NCBI GenBank assembly: GCA_002385825.1
Contig: DGEG01000152.1
Coordinates: 1-18,951, forward strand
Length of the DNA: 18,951 nucleotides
Source: Firmicutes bacterium UBA3932
Lineage (GTDB): Bacteria > Bacillota > Clostridia > Peptostreptococcales > Anaerovoracaceae
Direction of reading: 5' to 3'
The position numbers were made by a program, and so were the translations under genes. A model generated the notes under the pieces. That model saw nothing but the letters and a program-made list of their open reading frames with translations. It did not search any database and was not told the DNA's origin. This document shows positions 15,765 to 18,951 of the stretch, one piece after another. Every line of letters starts with the position of its first letter. Within the stretch, counting starts at the first letter, position 1.

Positions 15765-16415
15765 GAATTTGTTCTGAATAACGATCTGATCTGCAGGACG
15801 TTTCGTCTCTCTGATAACTACGTCCATGATTTTCGCCACATCGCTTTGGGTCAGCTCCTCTTTATTTACCGTAACATTTATCGATGTATCCGTCATGACC
15901 ACGAAAGCTTCCGCAAACCCTTTATTCTCTATCAGGTTTTCTATCACTTTTTCTGTGTTCATATATTCAATTATCTTGAGCTTTTGCTGTGTCGCATTGT
16001 CTTTTTCAGGACCGGGGTCACTCTCTTCGATAACAGAGGTCAGCATGGATAAAATCTCGTTGCGGTCCATATCCATAGCCGCACGTATTTCCGCAAAAAA
16101 TGCATCGGCGCTTTCAAGTTCAGAAATGTCGTCGGATGTGATTACGACAACACTTTCTTCTGCCGGTGTTTCTATGTTATCGTTTTCCGGAGATGTGCCC
16201 GGCACCGCCGCCAGTTGTACGCTGTCTACTAATACTTCCCCATCGTGCTCATCGATCTGTAGTTGTTCAAAATTAACATATTCCTCAGATGCAGTCAGTG
16301 CATCTTTTTCAGCTAACCTGTTGTTGATCACCCCTATAGCCAAGACTACAAAAAGCATGCTCAATAAAATGAGTGTCTTTTTTCTAAATCCTTTGCTCAT
16401 ATAGAACCTGCTCAT
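15762..16415 (-). CDS. spoIIIAH: Stage III sporulation protein AH
   Basis: A 217-residue bitopic protein with a basic N-terminus, a membrane helix at about 13-32, a long acidic, low-complexity linker (about 40-100) and a C-terminal domain (about 103-217) of the YscJ/FliF type. In the family this domain faces the intermembrane space and binds forespore SpoIIQ, bridging the two membranes. The length equals that of the Bacillus protein (about 218). The helix at 103-128, the strand FVVMTDTSINVTV (171-183) and the final helix and strand with KRPADQIVIQNKF are all present. The start is the ATG of an ATGA overlap with spoIIIAG, preceded by GGAGGG at six bases. An internal ATG at 16400 is less likely. 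It ends the spoIIIA block; a 76-bp gap with a promoter follows. Confidence 0.94.
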   Translation of the reverse strand: MSRFYMSKGFRKKTLILLSMLFVVLAIGVINNRLAEKDALTASEEYVNFEQLQIDEHDGEVLVDSVQLAAVPGTSPENDNIETPAEESVVVITSDDISELESADAFFAEIRAAMDMDRNEILSMLTSVIEESDPGPEKDNATQQKLKIIEYMNTEKVIENLIENKGFAEAFVVMTDTSINVTVNKEELTQSDVAKIMDVVIRETKRPADQIVIQNKF

Positions 16416-16876
16416 TTATTTCCCTCCTCTATCTTTTCATAAACTTTCACATTTTGGACCGGAATATCAAATAAGGCTGTAACAGCCTCCAGGATATTTT
16501 TCTTTACGACAATATCTGCTCCTCCTTCGGCTGCAATAATGGCGCCTTTTACTTTTCCTCCGGCAGATTCCTCCTTACCGCTAAACAAATCACCTGTCGT
16601 TTCCGTGCTTTCGTAAGTCAACATAACGTTAACATCTCCGACTCCTTTTATCTGGCTAAGGATTTTTGAAAGCTTTCGCTCTTCTGGCGTGGATTCTATA
16701 GCTGCGGTTTCCCAGTATTCCGATCCGCCGTCTTCGTCTACTATTTGTGTTCTTCCGTCCTTATTCTGAGTCATTACATTGAGAAGGAGAAGGGCTACGA
16801 TAGCGATAACCAGTACGGACAGAAATTTATATAAAAGGTCTTTTACAAACTTGTCATCTTTCAGTTTCTCTTTCAT
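16412..16876 (-). CDS. spoIIIAG: Stage III sporulation protein AG, short form
   Basis: A 154-residue bitopic protein: a basic N-terminus, one membrane helix at about 16-35, a linker, then a single ring-building domain. The domain reads as helix 64-77 (PEERKLSKILSQI), strand VNVMLTYES (82-90), a short loop 91-108, strand GAIIAAEG (111-118), helix 121-138 and strand VKVYE (143-147). In the family this domain assembles into the large SpoIIIAG ring of the mother-cell channel. The Bacillus protein is about 229 residues because of a long insertion between the first two strands; here only about 18 residues are present. The ATG at 16876 was chosen for its AGGAGG six bases upstream. An earlier in-frame ATG pair at 16894/16891 lies within spoIIIAF. 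The stop overlaps the spoIIIAH start by four bases (ATGA). Confidence 0.92.
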   Translation of the reverse strand: MKEKLKDDKFVKDLLYKFLSVLVIAIVALLLLNVMTQNKDGRTQIVDEDGGSEYWETAAIESTPEERKLSKILSQIKGVGDVNVMLTYESTETTGDLFSGKEESAGGKVKGAIIAAEGGADIVVKKNILEAVTALFDIPVQNVKVYEKIEEGNK

Positions 16877-16877
16877 T

Positions 16878-17255
16878 TTATTCCTCCTCATCATTACTAT
16901 ATATATCAGTCCAAGGAAGGCTTATTACAGGTTTTTCATCCGGGTCAACGGGCAGACCCGCCTCCTTTGCCTTCTCCCGGTAGATGTCTTCCAATTGGCG
17001 TGTCTGGGTATTTATTATTTGCTCCAGCATTTTGTTTTCATCGTTTTTATATACGATTTGCCCTTCCTGTGTAAGCATCAAAGCTGCGTCTATGCCCTCT
17101 GCCTTCTTTTCTCCGAAAGGATAGATTATGACCGCTAAAACGATAAGTGAAAGAATGAATTTTAAATACTTCCGAATGCTTCCTTCGGGCAAAACCAGCT
17201 CTAAAAAAGCCAGAGAAGCTGTCATTATAAAAATATTCCATACCCAGTCTTTCAT
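16878..17255 (-). CDS. spoIIIAF: Stage III sporulation protein AF, short form
   Basis: A 125-residue protein with two N-terminal membrane helices (about 5-22 and 30-47) followed by a short charged tail of about 78 residues that ends in DEEE. The first half (MKDWVWNIFI, then EGSIRKYLKFILSLIVLAVI) is typical of SpoIIIAF. The Bacillus subtilis protein is about 206 residues, and its soluble C-terminal part carries a ring-building fold. Here that part is much reduced: a helix around 72-100 and a proline-rich stretch to the end. The start is supported by GGAGGGAGG just upstream. It lies between spoIIIAE and spoIIIAG, with one base separating its TAA from the spoIIIAG start. The name is secure from context and helices; whether the tail still makes a ring contact is open. 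Confidence 0.88.
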   Translation of the reverse strand: MKDWVWNIFIMTASLAFLELVLPEGSIRKYLKFILSLIVLAVIIYPFGEKKAEGIDAALMLTQEGQIVYKNDENKMLEQIINTQTRQLEDIYREKAKEAGLPVDPDEKPVISLPWTDIYSNDEEE

Positions 17256-17268
17256 AGCGCCTCCCTCC

Positions 17269-18345
17269 TTAAAGAGCCGTGCCTATACTGATGAGTATGC
17301 TGATAAAAATAATGAAGAGCACCGCGCAAAGAAACATTACAACTGCCAGCAATATGACTGTATTGCCCATTTCGTTCAGGCAGTCAGCGATGACTTTATT
17401 ACCGATAGGTTCCACCAGGGCTGCTGTCACCTTGTACACGAGGGCTACGGCGAGAACCTTGATTAAGGGCAGCGCAATCAAAAGTATTATAACTATCAGA
17501 CCGAAAATACCTATGCTGTTTTTGATGATAGAAGTACAGCTTAGCACCATATCTAAAGAATCCGCGGCAAAACCGCCGACAATGGGAATCAAATTGTCTA
17601 CCGAAAACTTTGCCGTCCTTATCAACATTCCATCAGCACTCTTTGTAACTAAGCTTTGTATTGCCGTCAATCCGGAAAATATGGTCACTGCCAGTCCCAG
17701 GATGAAAGCCGCTATAGAGCGCAGCAGCAAAGCCAGCTTCTTTACATAATCCCTGTCTGCAAGGCTGTTACCCAAGATAAAAATGCAGGAAAAGAAAAGT
17801 AACGGAAGAATCAACTTTTCAATCAGCGTCGCAAAAATTGTGACGGAAGAAATAATAGCCGGGCTCAGGATTCCTCCCGACGAAAGGCCTCCGATGGCAA
17901 GTATGAGCGGTAATAACACGGGAATTAGTACCTGCATGAACAAGGCCATGTTTGAAATGGTACCCTCGCAGAGAAAGTAAACATCGCGGAAATTGAAGAG
18001 ACACAGAGCGATTACCGCACAGCTGCAAGCCATGGCACCTATAGAGGAAGCTGCGCTTTTCCCAAAGGCAGAACATAGATGGACCATGAGAGCCATCAGG
18101 ATGCAGACGGCCAATAACTGGATCCCCAAAGATACGCTTGAAAAGACTTCTTTTAAAAATATTTCACCGATAGAACTTATTATCCGATCAATTTCAAAAA
18201 GCGGTTCCCGGTTTATTAAGCGCTCGATAATCTCGCGGACAGTAAGACCGGACAGTCCGAAGGGGTCACCTTTTCCCGCCAGTTCTTCCAGTGCTTCTAA
18301 ATCCATGGCTTCAAGCTGCTCATTTATAATGTTCTTGTAATCCAT
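17269..18345 (-). CDS. spoIIIAE: Stage III sporulation protein AE
   Basis: A 358-residue protein with a soluble N-terminal part (1-70, containing GDPFGLSGLTVREIIERL) followed by about seven or eight membrane helices. The SpoIIIAE core is easy to recognise, including GGLSSGGILSPAI near residue 150, KFSVDNLIPIVGGFAADS near 245 and VEPIGNKVIADCLNEMGN near 310. The family is the large polytopic subunit of the SpoIIIA channel in the mother-cell membrane. The ATG is preceded by GAGGGG at about ten bases. An in-frame TAA three codons upstream rules out a longer start, so the cleavable signal peptide found on the Bacillus protein (about 399 aa) is absent here. It lies six bases after spoIIIAD and 13 before spoIIIAF. 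Confidence 0.95.
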   Translation of the reverse strand: MDYKNIINEQLEAMDLEALEELAGKGDPFGLSGLTVREIIERLINREPLFEIDRIISSIGEIFLKEVFSSVSLGIQLLAVCILMALMVHLCSAFGKSAASSIGAMACSCAVIALCLFNFRDVYFLCEGTISNMALFMQVLIPVLLPLILAIGGLSSGGILSPAIISSVTIFATLIEKLILPLLFFSCIFILGNSLADRDYVKKLALLLRSIAAFILGLAVTIFSGLTAIQSLVTKSADGMLIRTAKFSVDNLIPIVGGFAADSLDMVLSCTSIIKNSIGIFGLIVIILLIALPLIKVLAVALVYKVTAALVEPIGNKVIADCLNEMGNTVILLAVVMFLCAVLFIIFISILISIGTAL

Positions 18346-18351
18346 TGCAAC

Positions 18352-18741
18352 TTAACCCCTCAGCAATTTTGTTAATGTTTCCAGCACCGACATCATCACA
18401 GGTACCGCAATATAGAAGATAATTATCTTTCCCGCCAGTTCAACCTTGCTCCCGATGGCTTCCTCTCCTGCGTCCTTACAAACCTGTGCAACAAAATCCG
18501 CGATATAAGCAACGGCTAATACTTTCAACAGGATTGGAAAAAACGCTTTTCCATAGCTGACATTTTCATAAACAGAGCTGAGAAAATTAAAGACAGAAGT
18601 AAGCTGGTGCAATATGAACCCAAATATGATCAAAACGGTTGCAATGATTATGTAAATAGCAGCCTCAGGTTTATATTCCCGGATTATTGATGTTGTGATT
18701 ACACCGCATAGAGCTACGGCGGCAATTTGAAAAATATCCAT
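18352..18741 (-). CDS. spoIIIAD: Stage III sporulation protein AD
   Basis: A 129-residue integral membrane protein with about four hydrophobic segments (5-22, 28-48, 66-86 and 104-124). It resembles SpoIIIAD in length and in its MDIFQI start, and lies in the expected place after spoIIIAC. By family knowledge it is a polytopic subunit of the SpoIIIA-SpoIIQ channel in the outer forespore membrane. The start is ambiguous. I chose ATG at 18741 because GAG lies four bases upstream and because the family begins close to this point. A GTG at 18750, overlapping the spoIIIAC stop, would add three residues (MRK) but has no ribosome site. Either way the gene is translationally close-coupled to spoIIIAC. 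The stop is six bases before spoIIIAE. Confidence 0.92.
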   Translation of the reverse strand: MDIFQIAAVALCGVITTSIIREYKPEAAIYIIIATVLIIFGFILHQLTSVFNFLSSVYENVSYGKAFFPILLKVLAVAYIADFVAQVCKDAGEEAIGSKVELAGKIIIFYIAVPVMMSVLETLTKLLRG

Positions 18742-18749
18742 TTTTCTCA

Positions 18750-18950
18750 CTAAAGTTGGAACATAGCCTTCACTGCTGTGAAGAAATCATTGACCATCTG
18801 TATGATAATCACGAGTACCACTATAATACCGGCCAACGTGGTCATCATGGCCTGTTCTTCCCGCCCCGCCCTTATCAGCACCTGGTTTAGCACAGCTACA
18901 ATAATCCCTATGGCTGCAATCTTGAAAATGATGTCTACGTTAAAGCTCAT
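18750..18950 (-). CDS. spoIIIAC: Stage III sporulation protein AC
   Basis: This is a 66-residue membrane protein with two hydrophobic helices (about 8-26 and 38-60) joined by a short polar stretch containing GREEQ. The length matches the usual SpoIIIAC (about 68 aa), and the pattern MSFNVDIIFKIAAIGIIVA resembles the family start. In the known system SpoIIIAC sits in the mother-cell membrane around the forespore as part of the SpoIIIA-SpoIIQ channel, which sustains forespore gene expression after engulfment. The gene is complete, but only one base upstream lies in the window, so its ribosome site and the operon promoter (sigma-E in Bacillus) cannot be seen. Its TAG stop shares a base with a possible GTG start of spoIIIAD. 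Identification rests on sequence pattern and on the five spoIIIA genes that follow in canonical order. Confidence 0.93.
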   Translation of the reverse strand: MSFNVDIIFKIAAIGIIVAVLNQVLIRAGREEQAMMTTLAGIIVVLVIIIQMVNDFFTAVKAMFQL

Positions 18951-18951
18951 A

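Overview
The window looks like a stretch of chromosome from an endospore-forming member of the Clostridia (Firmicutes). The grounds are a spoIIIA operon (spoIIIAC to spoIIIAH), purine-rich Shine-Dalgarno sites of the AGGAGG type before nearly every gene, and the clostridial order asp23-nusB-(TsaD paralogue)-xseA-xseB-ispA-dxs-tlyA. The genus cannot be named from sequence alone. All 20 genes lie on the minus strand, so transcription runs from the right edge (18951) to the left edge (1). The coding strand is purine-rich, as expected for leading-strand genes.

Layout in transcription order. (1) 18950-15762 holds spoIIIAC, AD, AE, AF, AG and AH, components of the mother-cell side of the SpoIIIA-SpoIIQ channel; spoIIIAA and AB would lie off the right edge. 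(2) A 76-bp gap holds a near-consensus sigma-A promoter (TTGATT-17-TATAAT). It starts a run of housekeeping genes: an Asp23/YqhY-family gene, nusB, a divergent TsaD/Kae1 paralogue, xseA and xseB (exonuclease VII), ispA and dxs (isoprenoid supply), and tlyA (rRNA 2'-O-methyltransferase). (3) Only 25 bp after tlyA comes mutS, then mutL and miaA, giving mismatch repair and the i6A37 tRNA prenyltransferase that uses an isoprenoid made by the pathway upstream. (4) A chromosomal tyrosine recombinase, a PLP enzyme of the methionine gamma-lyase/'aluminum resistance' family and a TVP38/DedA-type membrane protein close the run. (5) Positions 1-173 carry no gene that I can see, but do hold several DnaA-box-like 9-mers.

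Genes are packed very tightly. Apart from the gaps of 76 bp (spoIIIAH/asp23) and 70 bp (recombinase/PLP enzyme), neighbours overlap or sit within 25 bp, often with the start codon inside the previous gene. I see no intrinsic terminator anywhere. No mobile element, CRISPR array, tRNA or rRNA gene was found. The gene content is mostly ordinary. The points worth a second look are the stripped-down SpoIIIAF and SpoIIIAG, a SpoIIIAE without a signal peptide, a TsaD paralogue that lacks the usual N-terminal motif, the tlyA-mutS junction, the recombinase inside a housekeeping run, the very short leader of the asp23 promoter, and the DnaA-box-like cluster at the left edge.
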